A model generated the notes under the pieces. It saw only the letters and a list, made by a program, of their open reading frames with translations. It had not been told where the DNA came from and ran no database searches. From contig OY856187.1 of assembly GCA_963693315.1 (NCBI GenBank), forward strand, positions 426,367,748 to 426,431,747: a stretch of DNA of 64,000 nt, in the 5' to 3' direction. Source of the DNA: Diogma glabrata. Lineage: Eukaryota; Arthropoda; Insecta; Diptera; Cylindrotomidae. The position numbers and the translations under genes are program-made. Below, piece by piece: positions 11,159-21,027 of the stretch. Positions within the stretch are counted from its first letter, which is position 1. Every line of letters starts with the position of its first letter.

Positions 11159-11693
11159 AATTCAAAATATATAATTTCCTAATCAAAACCAAAACGAAAC
11201 CAATAACTGGTTTATTTCAAGATAAACAAAAAGCTGATTGACAACCACGGCCCAAACCGGTTGCCACCACCCTATTACCAAAAAAAAACCCACAACTGGT
11301 TTATCCTAAAACTTACAAAGAGAAACGCGGAATTCTTTAAATTTTTGAAAATATAAATTTAGAGTACTTATGATAAATATACACATGAACACCTTAGAAA
11401 CTAAACCTTTATTTTTCCCTCTAGCTTTTTAACAAAATTTAGCTAAATAAACCGACGCGAAAAATAAACTATATATAGATATTAATTAATCTAAATTGAA
11501 ATAATCAATTAATATATAAATATATAAATATAATAATATAAAATGTTCCACAAAAAAAAGTTTTCTTCAAAAAAAAAACCGGCTTGCCAACGCCCAAACT
11601 GGAAAATATTTTCCCACCAAATTATTTATATATATATCTAAAAAAAAGCTAACGGGTCCCTTTTTGTTCGGCGCTACGTTATAACCTCTGCCC
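11159..11693. other. Leader region of LTR element
   Basis: Non-coding and AT-rich, lying between the 188-codon ORF and the right LTR. It contains several AACTGG/AACCGG words (around 11,200, 11,255, 11,295, 11,580). Next to the LTR it has a degenerate copy of the LTR edge: GCTACGTTATAACC here resembles GCCACGTTATAATC just inside the LTR. Confidence 0.5.
11655..11676 (-). promoter_or_regulatory. Primer-binding-site-like sequence
   Basis: The minus strand reads TAGCGCCGAACAAAAAGGGA. It resembles the TGGCGCCCAAC / TGGCGCCCGAAC type that pairs with the 3' end of tRNA-Lys in many retroelements. It has mismatches and lies 17-19 bases from the LTR rather than immediately next to it, so the call is tentative. 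It is the main reason for orienting the element on the minus strand. Confidence 0.35.
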
Positions 11694-12963
11694 TGTTACG
11701 GAGCCACGTTATAATCATTGGACCTTTACTACTACAAATAAAATTGATGCTACGGGACAGCATCTGTCCCCACACGAAGCTTGAAAATTGGGAATCTCTT
11801 AAGGTTTTATAAAATTATTCTGACATTCCAATGAGAATAAAGTAATAAAAATTAATGTATCTATAATCTAAAAATACCTTGAATTATAACTGTTGATTGA
11901 TGTCATCAATATTCTTCAATTCCCTTGACTAGCGTTTGATCAATTAATTAAATTGGATGAACTAATTTGTGAACATAAGTTGCTGCTGTTGAATTACACC
12001 TTCGTTGTTCGAAATGCCCAATTGAACATTGCATTCGATCCTTTAACTTTTCATTCATATATCTGCCTTTGAATCCATGCGGTTTCAACAACCGAAAAAA
12101 CCATCAAACAAACGATTGTCTCTAACTGTGGTAATAGCTTCGATCACTGTTATCCTTGCTATTCATACTTTCGATAACATCATTGGGTACTTTATCTTCA
12201 TGTACTGCCACTTTTATAAAGCAGATTTAACAATTAATGACAACAATTATCCTTCTATGAAATAAAATAAAAAATATAATTGAAATTGTCATCCAAATTA
12301 TCAGCTTTTTGATGAACAAACAAAAACACAAATCACTGTAAACTACTTAGCGGGGTGGAATCTTCCATTGTAATTAAAGCCAATAAATAATGCTTTCTCA
12401 AAAACAGTTATTAAAATTAGAAATCAATTTTAACAATTAAACAAAACGACATTGGAATTTTTTCTTTGTTTACAACTTTTTTTTTTTATTTGCTTGATTG
12501 CAATTAAATACATCACTTTTGAATTAAAATATTATTGATTTATCACATCAAAGTTAAATAATACTATCAATTGACATTGATCTATATAAATTAAGTAGAT
12601 TATTGGATGTTGTAATTCTTTTGAAAAGCAAAAATGGAATGACATAATTTTTTTCAAATTAAAAATTGCAAAAATGTGATTTTGCTTTTGACATCTTATG
12701 ATGTCAAAAACAAAATCGGGTAATACTTGAAATTCAGCAATGATTAACAACGACGTCTGTTCATTAGTATTGGAAATAAAAATTTAGTACGTTCGTTGGC
12801 TTTTTATAATATATTCAAAATCAATTAGCAGTTAAGTTGGGAAAATTTTAAAAGTACTATTAATGTAAAAATGAACGGAAATTAATGTAATACATTTCTA
12901 TTGAATTGAAAACAAAGAGGAATTTGATTTTATTATTGTTTTGCGATTATTGCGATCGTTACA
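11694..12963 (-). repeat. Long terminal repeat (right copy)
   Basis: The partner of 6413-7682. Its right edge CGTTACA abuts CATACAATTTTAG, which is the exact continuation of the host sequence interrupted at 6398. Confidence 0.85.
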
Positions 12964-13036
12964 CATACAATTTTAGAGCGATCTAGTTTCGAACCAATGA
13001 GAAAATTTTTAAACTTTAAAAAAGTTTATCATTCTG
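12964..13036 (-). repeat. Inverted terminal piece of hammerhead retroposon (right part)
   Basis: 73 bp that is the near-exact reverse complement of 13,144-13,216, that is, of helix II through the 3' strand of helix III of the first hammerhead. It lacks CTGATGA and the cleavage site, so it is not itself a ribozyme. It could pair with the ribozyme in a long transcript and block folding. Confidence 0.8.
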
Positions 13037-13122
13037 TCAATTTTTTGTTTTTACACTTCGCTAGAGTTGTAACCTAATTTTTGGTTTATAATCATTAGCG
13101 TTAACATTTTTTGGTAGAGTTT

Positions 13123-13199
13123 ATCTAGTCGGCTAGCCCTGATGAGAATGATAAACTTTTTTAAAGTTTAAAAATTTTCTCATTGGTTCGAAACTAGAT
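13123..13199 (+). ncRNA. Type III hammerhead ribozyme, unit 1
   Basis: All invariant parts are present in order. The 5' strand of helix III is ATCTAG, with cleavage triplet GUC (cut after 13,130). Helix I is the 8-base palindrome GGCTAGCC. The core CTGATGA is at 13,139-13,145. Helix II starts G-A-A and closes with T-T-C, and contains an 8-bp TAAACTTT/AAAGTTTA sub-hairpin. GAAA is at 13,190-13,193, followed by the 3' strand of helix III, CTAGAT. The G of GUC pairs with the C after GAAA, and the U pairs with the last A of GAAA, as the known structure requires. Helix I alone is short (2-3 bp), but GGCTAGCC can pair with the same palindrome in a neighbouring unit, giving a dimeric hammerhead. Self-cleavage is inferred, not shown. 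Confidence 0.9.
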
Positions 13200-13578
13200 C
13201 GCTCTAAAATTGTATGGATTGCAAAAAGTTTCATAATTTGCACCATAATTTTTTAGATTCAGTTCTTATATTATTCTTGATGGGAGATTTTCCATCGGGG
13301 TGATGTTACATCACAAATAATTTACTGAATTAATTGTTGATCATGTGTCAATAGACACAAGTGAAGACTAGTCATCTTCTTCTCACAGATACAATTTTGT
13401 TATTCAATACTAGAAAATCTAGAGTATAACAAAACAGTGATCACCAGAGAAATTAATTGACTAAACCTGAATTTATTAAATGTATGTTTATGTAAATTTT
13501 TTGTTTTTACACTTCGCTAGAGCTGTAACCTAATTTTTGGTTTATAATCATTAGCGTTAACATTTTTTGGTAGAGTTT

Positions 13579-13655
13579 ATCTAGTCGGCTAGCCCTGATG
13601 AGAATGATAAACTTTTTTAAAGTTTAAAAATTTTCTCATTGGTTCGAAACTAGAT
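13579..13655 (+). ncRNA. Type III hammerhead ribozyme, unit 2
   Basis: The same motif displaced by 456 bp, with all core residues conserved. The predicted cut is after 13,586. With unit 1 it would release a 456-nt monomer. Confidence 0.9.
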
Positions 13656-14034
13656 CGCTCTAAAATTGTATGGATTGCAAAAAGTTTCATAATTTGCACC
13701 ATAATTTTTTAGATTCAGTTCTTATATTATTCTTGATGGGAGATTTTCCATCGGGGTGATGTTACATCACAAATAATTTACTGAATTAATTGTTGATCAT
13801 GTGTCAATAGACACAAGTGAAGACTAGTCATCTTCTTCTCACAGATACAATTTTGTTATTCAATACTAGAAAATCTAGAGTATAACAAAAAAGTGATCAC
13901 CAGAGAAATTAATTGACTAAACCTGAATTTATTAAATGTATGTTTATGTAAATTTTTTGTTTTTACACTTCGCTAGAGTTGTAACCTAATTTTTGGTTTA
14001 TAATCATTAGCGTTAACATTTTTTGGTAGAGTTT

Positions 14035-14111
14035 ATCTAGTCGGCTAGCCCTGATGAGAATGATAAACTTTTTTAAAGTTTAAAAATTTTCTCATTGGTT
14101 CGAAACTAGAT
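14035..14111 (+). ncRNA. Type III hammerhead ribozyme, unit 3
   Basis: Core, helix III strands and GUC triplet unchanged. The predicted cut is after 14,042. Confidence 0.9.
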
Positions 14112-14490
14112 CGCTCTAAAATTGTATGGATTGCAAAAAGTTTCATAATTTGCACCATAATTTTTTAGATTCAGTTCTTATATTATTCTTGATGGGAGAT
14201 TTTCCATCGGGGTGATGTTACATCACAAATAATTTACTGAATTAATTGTTGATCATGTGTCAATAGACACAAGTGAAGACTAGTCATCTTCTTCTCACAG
14301 ATACAATTTTGTTATTCAATACTAGAAAATCTAGAGTATAACAAAACAGTGATCACCAGAGAAATTAATTGACTAAACCTGAATTTATTAAATGTATGTT
14401 TATGTAAATTTTTTGTTTTTACACTTCGCTAGAGTTGTAACCTAATTTTTGGTTTATAATCATTAGCGTTAACATTTTTTGGTAGAGTTT

Positions 14491-14567
14491 ATCTAGTCGG
14501 CTAGCCCTGATGAGAATGATAAACTTTTTTAAAGTTTAAAAATTTTCTCATTGGTTCGAAACTAGAT
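14491..14567 (+). ncRNA. Type III hammerhead ribozyme, unit 4
   Basis: Core, helix III strands and GUC triplet unchanged. The predicted cut is after 14,498. Confidence 0.9.
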
Positions 14568-14946
14568 CGCTCTAAAATTGTATGGATTGCAAAAAGTTTC
14601 ATAATTTGCACCATAATTTTTTAGATTCAGTTCTTATATTATTCTTGATGGGAGATTTTCCATCGGGGTGATGTTACATCACAAATAATTTACTGAATTA
14701 ATTGTTGATCATGTGTCAATAGACACAAGTGAAGACTAGTCATCTTCTTCTCACAGATACAATTTTGTTATTCAATACTAGAAAATCTAGAGTATAACAA
14801 AACAGTGATCACCAGAGAAATTAATTGACTAAACCTGAATTTATTAAATGTATGTTTATGTAAATTTTTTGTTTTTACACTTCGCTAGAGTTGTAACCTA
14901 ATTTTTGGTTTATAATCATTAGCGTTAACATTTTTTGGTAGAGTGT

Positions 14947-15023
14947 ATCTAGTCGGCTAGCCCTGATGAGAATGATAAACTTTTTTAAAGTTTAAAAATT
15001 TTCTCATTGGTTCGAAACTAGAT
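14947..15023 (+). ncRNA. Type III hammerhead ribozyme, unit 5
   Basis: The core is intact and the predicted cut is after 14,954. One T-to-G change just upstream (about 14,945) falls in the unpaired loop beyond helix III, so it should not affect folding. Confidence 0.9.
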
Positions 15024-15155
15024 CGCTCTAAAATTGTATGGATTGCAAAAAGTTTCATAATTTGCACCATAATTTTTTAGATTCAGTTCTTATATTATTC
15101 TTGATGGGAGATTTTCCATCGGGGTGATGTTACATCACAAATAATTTACTGAATT

Positions 15156-15168
15156 AACAACAATCATA
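15156..15168. repeat. 13-bp direct repeat, right (putative target duplication)
   Basis: AACAACAATCATA, an exact match to 6330-6342, placed exactly where the last tandem unit breaks off. Confidence 0.5.
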
Positions 15169-15647
15169 TTAATATGCAAATTTAAAAGATTAATTATAAC
15201 AGATTTAATAGATTTTTACAGCTCCTATGTTCAAACTTCTATTATGGAAGTAAGAATTAGATGAATGTTAGTTGTTGTATTTATTCTTGTTTTTATAAAT
15301 ACATACATTCCGTTCAAATTATCACATAAACGAGTAAAAGTATTTAAAATTAATTCTATTATAGATCTGGAAGAATTCTTATAATTAGATGCAAACCGTT
15401 GCGATTAACTACGTTTTTCCTAGCAGAAAACAGATTAAAGCTGAGAATTTGGAAATAAAGTACTAGATTAAACATCAAATAATTAAACATTAAATACAGG
15501 GTTATATAATTATATTTTTTAGAATATAGTTGATTTATTCTTCGTTTGTTTTTTAAAGTATTATACAAAACTTCTACGCGGATAGAAAAAATTCAGTCAC
15601 TCAGCCGCTTTTGTGCCAACCGAATGTTCGCTGTTGAGCCATTCCAT
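15169..15647. other. AT-rich DNA, no gene seen
   Basis: No element, RNA gene or convincing coding frame seen. Confidence 0.5.
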
Positions 15648-16960
15648 GGTAACTTACGTTAGATTTAGGCCATTTTTTCACATTCAGAACGTTGGTAGAA
15701 ACAAATATTATCATACAAATTTTATTTTTAAAGTAAATTCTTATAATAATAATTAAAAGCAAAAAAAAATATATAAATTGTGGTGTACATACTTATTTTA
15801 AAAAAAAATTAACAGCCAAATATAATGTGGTATTTCTTTTAATAGGTTTGGAGATTTTATTTTAAAAACTACAATTTATATAAATATTTCAATGGGTAAC
15901 TTATGTCACAGTAACTTACGTTACAAAATTCCCTTTGCAATTTTTTTTATAATACTTAAATATAAAAGGTAATTAAGATAATTTTAATCAATAAAATAAA
16001 ATTAAGTAAGGTATAACATTGTTTTATTCAATTCAAAAACAATAATATAATGTAATTAATCATAATTGTACAATAAAAATTGACTGTTTAAACTTATAAT
16101 GTCCTCTTTTATTGGCAAGTACAGGTAGTTCAATTTTTTATGATGTTTTCCTTTTTATAAAAAATTTAATTTTTATTTTCTGGCCATTTCCAATAGGTTC
16201 CTGCACTCACCATTACGTTTACTTTATATTCATTATCTTAAACGAACGTTACAACTCCAGGATATAATGAGTTTTCATACTCAACCATATACCAATCTCC
16301 AGCTTTTATATCTGCTTTTCCTTTTTGTTTCTCAAAATCTTTAACTAAATAAAACCCCTCTGTTTCTTCTCCCTTTGTTCTTAAATGATGGACTAACTTA
16401 ATCTTTTCAATGAGGAAAGCTTGCAAAAATGCTTTGGATAGATTGAGATTTTCGCTACGCATCTTAATATCAGTTGGGATGATTTCTAGAACATTTATTT
16501 TAGATGGCTAGTCGTGTGCAGCAGAAAAAAACTCATTTGCATTGGTGACAATGTATTTTCGTTTTAGTACAGCATTTCGCACACTCCTTTTTATGGATCC
16601 CCCTGTCCCATAAACAGGACATTTGTCATGGGAAGAGGCAAAACAGTTCCAGTTTAACTTTTTTCAGTGGTGAAGCTCAAGAACATACAAGGCTGAAGCT
16701 ATGTAACGATTTTTAAATTGGCTGCTTGGCCCATCTGACCAAATATGTACATATTTTATTTTTTCAGGAAATTGTTCTAGTATGCAGTCTATGTAAGGTA
16801 CTACGTTTCTTTGGAATGACTTAAATTGTCCGAAATCAAAGCCATACAGTGGTGCTTACCAGAACACCATGCTGACACGACATGTTAATTCTGAAAAGAG
16901 GACTAGCACCTTTTAATTGGGTAACTTACGTTGCATACATATATTGGTAACTTACGTTAC
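15648..16960 (-). mobile_element. Decayed transposon bounded by GTAACTTACGTTAC repeats
   Basis: The 14-bp word GTAACTTACGTTAC, or a one- or two-base variant, occurs at 15,649, 15,896, 15,911, 16,921 and 16,947. It brackets a transposase-like pseudogene. Repeated words clustered at both ends resemble sub-terminal binding sites of a transposase. I could not fix exact ends or a target duplication, so the superfamily is open. Confidence 0.45.
16238..16816 (-). pseudogene. Transposase-like pseudogene with SDGPSSQFKNRY motif
   Basis: A single minus-strand frame runs from 16,816 to 16,238, broken by two in-frame stops (16,664-16,666 and 16,508-16,510). Visible motifs in order are VHIWSDGPSSQFKNRY, then WNCFASSHDKCPVYGTGG, then VRNAVLKRK, and near the C-terminus WYMVEYENSLYPG. 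An acidic-residue-plus-SQFKN block, a later FA-SH-K block and a V-EYE-YPG tail are shared by a recurrent group of invertebrate proteins that look mobile-element-derived. I recall this pattern but cannot name the superfamily with certainty. The N-terminal part upstream of 16,816 is decayed. It is not functional as it stands. Confidence 0.5.
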
Positions 16961-18185
16961 ACATTTTGATTATTGCACAAAAAAAACAAATAAGTAATAT
17001 TTAAAAGAAAACTATTGCTGTCAGCTTAGTATTCACCTATCAGTGGGTTGTAGGTTGTACACTCAGAGAATTCTGTTATTAAAAACTATCAAAATAGCCA
17101 TTAGATTAATAATTTGGTGATTATTATACAGCTAATCACAACTTGTGATTATTTTCACTAATTTCGTAATAACAGGCATTATTAAACTAATATTATTTGT
17201 TCGTAATATTTACTAACAAAAAAAAATTAAATTTTAAATCTAAAAACGATAGCTTTTATATTTATAAAAATTCTTATTGAAATAATAACATAACGGATTA
17301 CATTTATATTAGGTATCCCTTGGATAAATGACATATATTATTATAATAATAAAGTTGTTTTTAAAATAATATTAGGTTATCAGATTAATAATACAATCTA
17401 ATTAGATTAATAATAGGTTCTTATTAAATCAATAATAAGATGTTATTAAATTAATAATGAAACTTATTAAATTAATAATGGAACTTATATTTTACACTTT
17501 TTAAATAAAAGAGAGCATAAATTTTTTATTAACGATTTTATTTATTTCAATTATTTTCATTTAATCTTAAAGTATTTATTTTTCACAGTTTTAATTCTAA
17601 AATAATTCATAATTTTGCTTAAAGTATTTTTAAATTTATGTGTGACAAAAATTAAAAGAACAAAAGGAGTCTATGTGCGTATATAAAATAAAAAATATAG
17701 TAATATTTATTATATTTTACTATATTTTTTATTAATTAAAAAATAAATTTACATAGCTAAACTAATAATATATTATATATATTATTGATTTGAATTTAAC
17801 AAATCAATCAACAAATTGACCGAAAAATATACTCTTTCTTTATCGCCTTTCAATGTATAAAAATACTTTTGGATAAAATTCCAAAATTGGTTGCTGATTG
17901 CGGATATTTTAAGTTGAATAAATAAAAGTATATTTTCCTACAAGAGATGAAAACATTGTTTTTTGAGTAAACATATGTTCACGAGACGCGCTAGCGTCGA
18001 GTGAGACATATTTACGAACGAAAAACGTTTTTATCTCGCGTAGGAAATGCAATTTTTTCTATGATAGTATATATATAATCGATATTTACTATAAATTATA
18101 AAGTTATAAATCGACAACAAAACATTCAAAAATCATATTCTATTTTTTCATGGTTACGTTGTTTAAAATACTTTATAAAATTATA

Positions 18186-18420
18186 TGAAAAACCATAGCA
18201 ACTTTAATTTGTTATTCTTTTTCACTAGTGAATTGACTTTTCGCATAGAAAAGAATCTACTATTCCATGTTGTAAAAACTTCATACCGTACATTATCAAA
18301 GCATACTAGTTGGCTTTATTATAGACCCACTAATTAACAAAAGAGGCTGAGTTGGTAATTTTTTATCGAAATACTTTTGTAACATCTCTTCATCATTTTG
18401 AACAGTTTCACCTATAATGG
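18186..18420 (-). pseudogene. Decayed coding remnant, unassigned
   Basis: The minus strand shows protein-like reading. One frame reads AIIGETVQNDEEMLQKYFDK and onward to GSIIKPTSM. After a single-base shift near 18,306 it continues as VCFDNVRYEVFTTWN and VNSLVKK to a stop near 18,186. Composition and the smooth join across one frameshift suggest a broken gene inside the 3.1-kb element. I do not recognise the family. Confidence 0.3.
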
Positions 18421-18652
18421 CAAAACTGTTTTAAGAATATCGAACAGTATGTTTCTTATAAATTTTATGCTATAAAGTTTTGTTGGTTTGACGGAGTATC
18501 CTGTGCAGTAAATACATAGTTGATAGCAGAATATCATCTAAATAATATAAAACAGAAAAATATTATATTATTACAGAATCTAAAATTGAATAGGTTTAAT
18601 TGTTTTCACTCAAAAAAATTACAAATGACATGTCCAAAAACAACGTTTTAGC

Positions 18653-18931
18653 TTATAGCCGGGTATTCAAATACATCAGAAACAGAAACAGAATTTCATA
18701 CAAATTTGACAGCAAAAAATTCTGTTGCTGTAAAATTTGAATAGAATTCTGCTTCTGTTGTATGTGATTTTCAAGTTTTTGGAGCCAAAAAACAAATTTA
18801 AAAAACTTACTTTCTGTCATATTCTCTGTATTGTGAAGTTCTTCAACCATCTCTCTTAACTTTTCATCTTTAATTTGTTCTTCAAAAATAGGCTGAGTTT
18901 TCTGAATAAATGGTTGGTAATTTACAACCAA
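18653..18931 (-). CDS. 92-codon open frame inside 3.1-kb element, unassigned
   Basis: I do not recognise it. The first 60 residues are charged and predicted helical, with spaced leucines ([18 protein letters not shown]), followed by a glutamine-rich stretch and a hydrophobic end, compatible with a short coiled coil. It lies upstream, on the same strand, of the decayed remnant at 18,186-18,420, and may be an upstream part of the same broken gene. It is probably not expressed as such. Confidence 0.25.
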   Translation of the reverse strand: MVVNYQPFIQKTQPIFEEQIKDEKLREMVEELHNTENMTESKFFKFVFWLQKLENHIQQKQNSIQILQQQNFLLSNLYEILFLFLMYLNTRL

Positions 18932-19015
18932 AATCGCTGGCTTTCGGAAACATTGTTTTAAAATAAATGTCTTTCTGAAAATTTTAAAAGGAATATTATT
19001 ATAATTAATTATAAT

Positions 19016-19279
<264 letters not shown>

Positions 19280-20161
19280 ATTATTATAATTATAATTAAA
19301 ATGTTATTGAAATATACTAATATTGAATTATTAATTACCAGTTTATAACCAAGCGGTAATTTAAATTGCTTCTATTTGGTTAAAATTTCCGAAGTTGATT
19401 TTAATTTTGAAATAGCGCTGAGTCTCAGTTGTTTAGTCCTGTCCCATGCAGACTCAATTTTAGCCTAACTACTCTGTTCATCGAACAAAATTTCTACATG
19501 TTCTGTCTGATAAATCTGCTTCAGGAACTGAAAAACCAATTTTTTTACTACACCATAGACAGTACAAAAATTTACAAAGTTTCATATACCAAACGTTATC
19601 GTTTAATAAAATAATCTTACTTTTTTAATTTTCTTAACCCTTTTAACTTTTCACAAAACTTTTAAGTATTTTTTAAAGTTGTTTATTCAGCGCCTGGATA
19701 TAAACTGTGATTCTTACCAATATTTTATTAATCGTTATTAAAAATAATAACCTAAAGTAAGATTAATGTATACTATTATTAATTTAATAACCTACGTTTT
19801 GAAAGTAAAAACGTCGATGATTTATCTAATAAAATGGTTATTAAAATTAACTACAAAAATAATAATTTATGTTTTTATTTTAATAGCTCTACGTTAATCA
19901 CATGATTTTTTTTTGACTGTCCGAATTCATTATTTTAATAAAAATTGGTTATTAGTTTAATCAACCGTTGTGATTTTTTTAATAATATTGACCGTATTTT
20001 TATTTTGATAAACATTTTTATTAAAATAATAACAAAAAGTATTAATCGAACGAATGTGGCAATTACTTTAATAAAAATCGTTATTAGATTGATAAAATAA
20101 CTTATTACACATTTTTAAAACGGGCGGTTATTAAATTTACTAACAAAATTCTCTGAGTGTA

Positions 20162-20777
20162 GGCAGTAAAAAGGTTGTAGTAATCGATTTTATTTTCAGT
20201 AATCGTTTTCAACAGTACGAATTATTATAACCTAAGAGTCAGATTCCATATGAACACTTTTGTACTTGATTGTGATTCCTAAACCGCAATTAAAAATATT
20301 GTTTTCAACCTCTTTAGCCGTGCTTAGTAAATTCGTATTACGAACAATAGAGATGTGATTTAACCTAAATTTCGCTTTATTTCAACTATTATTCTCCAGT
20401 TATTTCACCCTATGTAGCTTTTGTCATTTGGACCAAAAAGCTTCTTTTTGCCATAGTTTGTTATGAGACAAGGACAAGACTCTATACTATTTTGTAATTT
20501 TTCTCATATTGGTTGTGTAAATAATCAAGAATTTTCTAATATTTGTGATTTCTGTAACCGAACAGCCTATACAAAACATCATTCTTTTGAGAGAAATGGC
20601 CAAACTTGTAACTATATAATTTAAAATCGGTGACCACAATATTTTCATTTCTGGAAACCGGAAAACATATAATGGTGATCAATGTTTCTTGGTCGCAGAT
20701 TCCCAAACAATATCAAAGATCGATGAGGGATAAGTATTTCAATTTTGTGTTTGAATGTGACAAACATTTTTTATTCT
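20162..20777. other. AT-rich DNA, no gene seen
   Basis: Nothing recognised between the 3.1-kb element and the next foldback. Confidence 0.5.
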
Positions 20778-21027
20778 AACATATTTGGTTAGCACTTGTT
20801 TTATACGCACGTTAATATAAATTCAAAAAAATAAAAATTTTAATTTGATTTTTATGATCACTCAATATATTTCGTCTTTTTAGGACATCCTCAGGACTAA
20901 AACATTACTCCTGAGGATGTCGTAAAAAGACGAAATATATTGAGTGATCATAAAAATAAAATTAAATCTTTTATTTTTTAAAATTTATATTAACGTGCGT
21001 ATAAAACAAGTGCTAAACAAATATGTT
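20778..21027. repeat. 250-bp foldback element
   Basis: Left arm 20,778-20,893 and right arm 20,908-21,027 are near-perfect reverse complements with a 14-bp loop. The outer ends are AACATATTTGG and its complement. Near the axis each arm reads CCTGAGGATGTC and GACGAAATATATT, forming GUC/GAC mini-stems. The 67-codon open frame starting here is derived from the right arm. A MITE-like element, family unknown. Confidence 0.8.

Larger units (their letters stand above)
6399..12963 (-). mobile_element. LTR retrotransposon lacking pol (LARD-like), 6.55 kb
   Basis: Two direct 1,270-bp LTRs (6413-7682 and 11,694-12,963) flank about 4.0 kb of internal DNA. The internal part has no recognisable gag, protease, reverse transcriptase or integrase. 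That is the pattern of a large retrotransposon derivative moved by enzymes supplied in trans. Minus-strand orientation is inferred. On that strand the LTR reads TGTAACG...CGTAACA and is followed 19 bases later by a primer-binding-like TAGCGCCGAACA. The 188-codon ORF also runs this way in the leading position. The site is flanked by CATA (6395-6398 and 12,964-12,967). An extra 14 bases (6399-6412) lie between CATA and the left LTR. The host sequence is known because its continuation is present uninterrupted in the tandem units downstream. Confidence 0.8.
13037..15155 (+). repeat. 456-bp tandem array (about 4.6 units) with hammerhead ribozymes
   Basis: The landmark T6-GTTTTTACACTTCG occurs at 13,041, 13,497, 13,953, 14,409 and 14,865, an exact 456-bp period. 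Units differ by only a few substitutions (for example near 13,890 and 14,945), so the array is young. The fifth unit stops after about 290 bp, at the right 13-bp direct repeat. Each unit contains one hammerhead. Cleavage of a multimeric transcript would release 456-nt monomers. Hammerhead-bearing tandem repeats are known from cave-cricket, schistosome and newt satellites and from Penelope-like elements. No protein is encoded here. Confidence 0.9.

Noticed and set aside
10697..11182. 161-codon plus-strand frame rich in H, I, P and L
   Set aside because: It is the antisense shadow of the 188-codon minus-strand frame, with compositionally biased residues and no domain.
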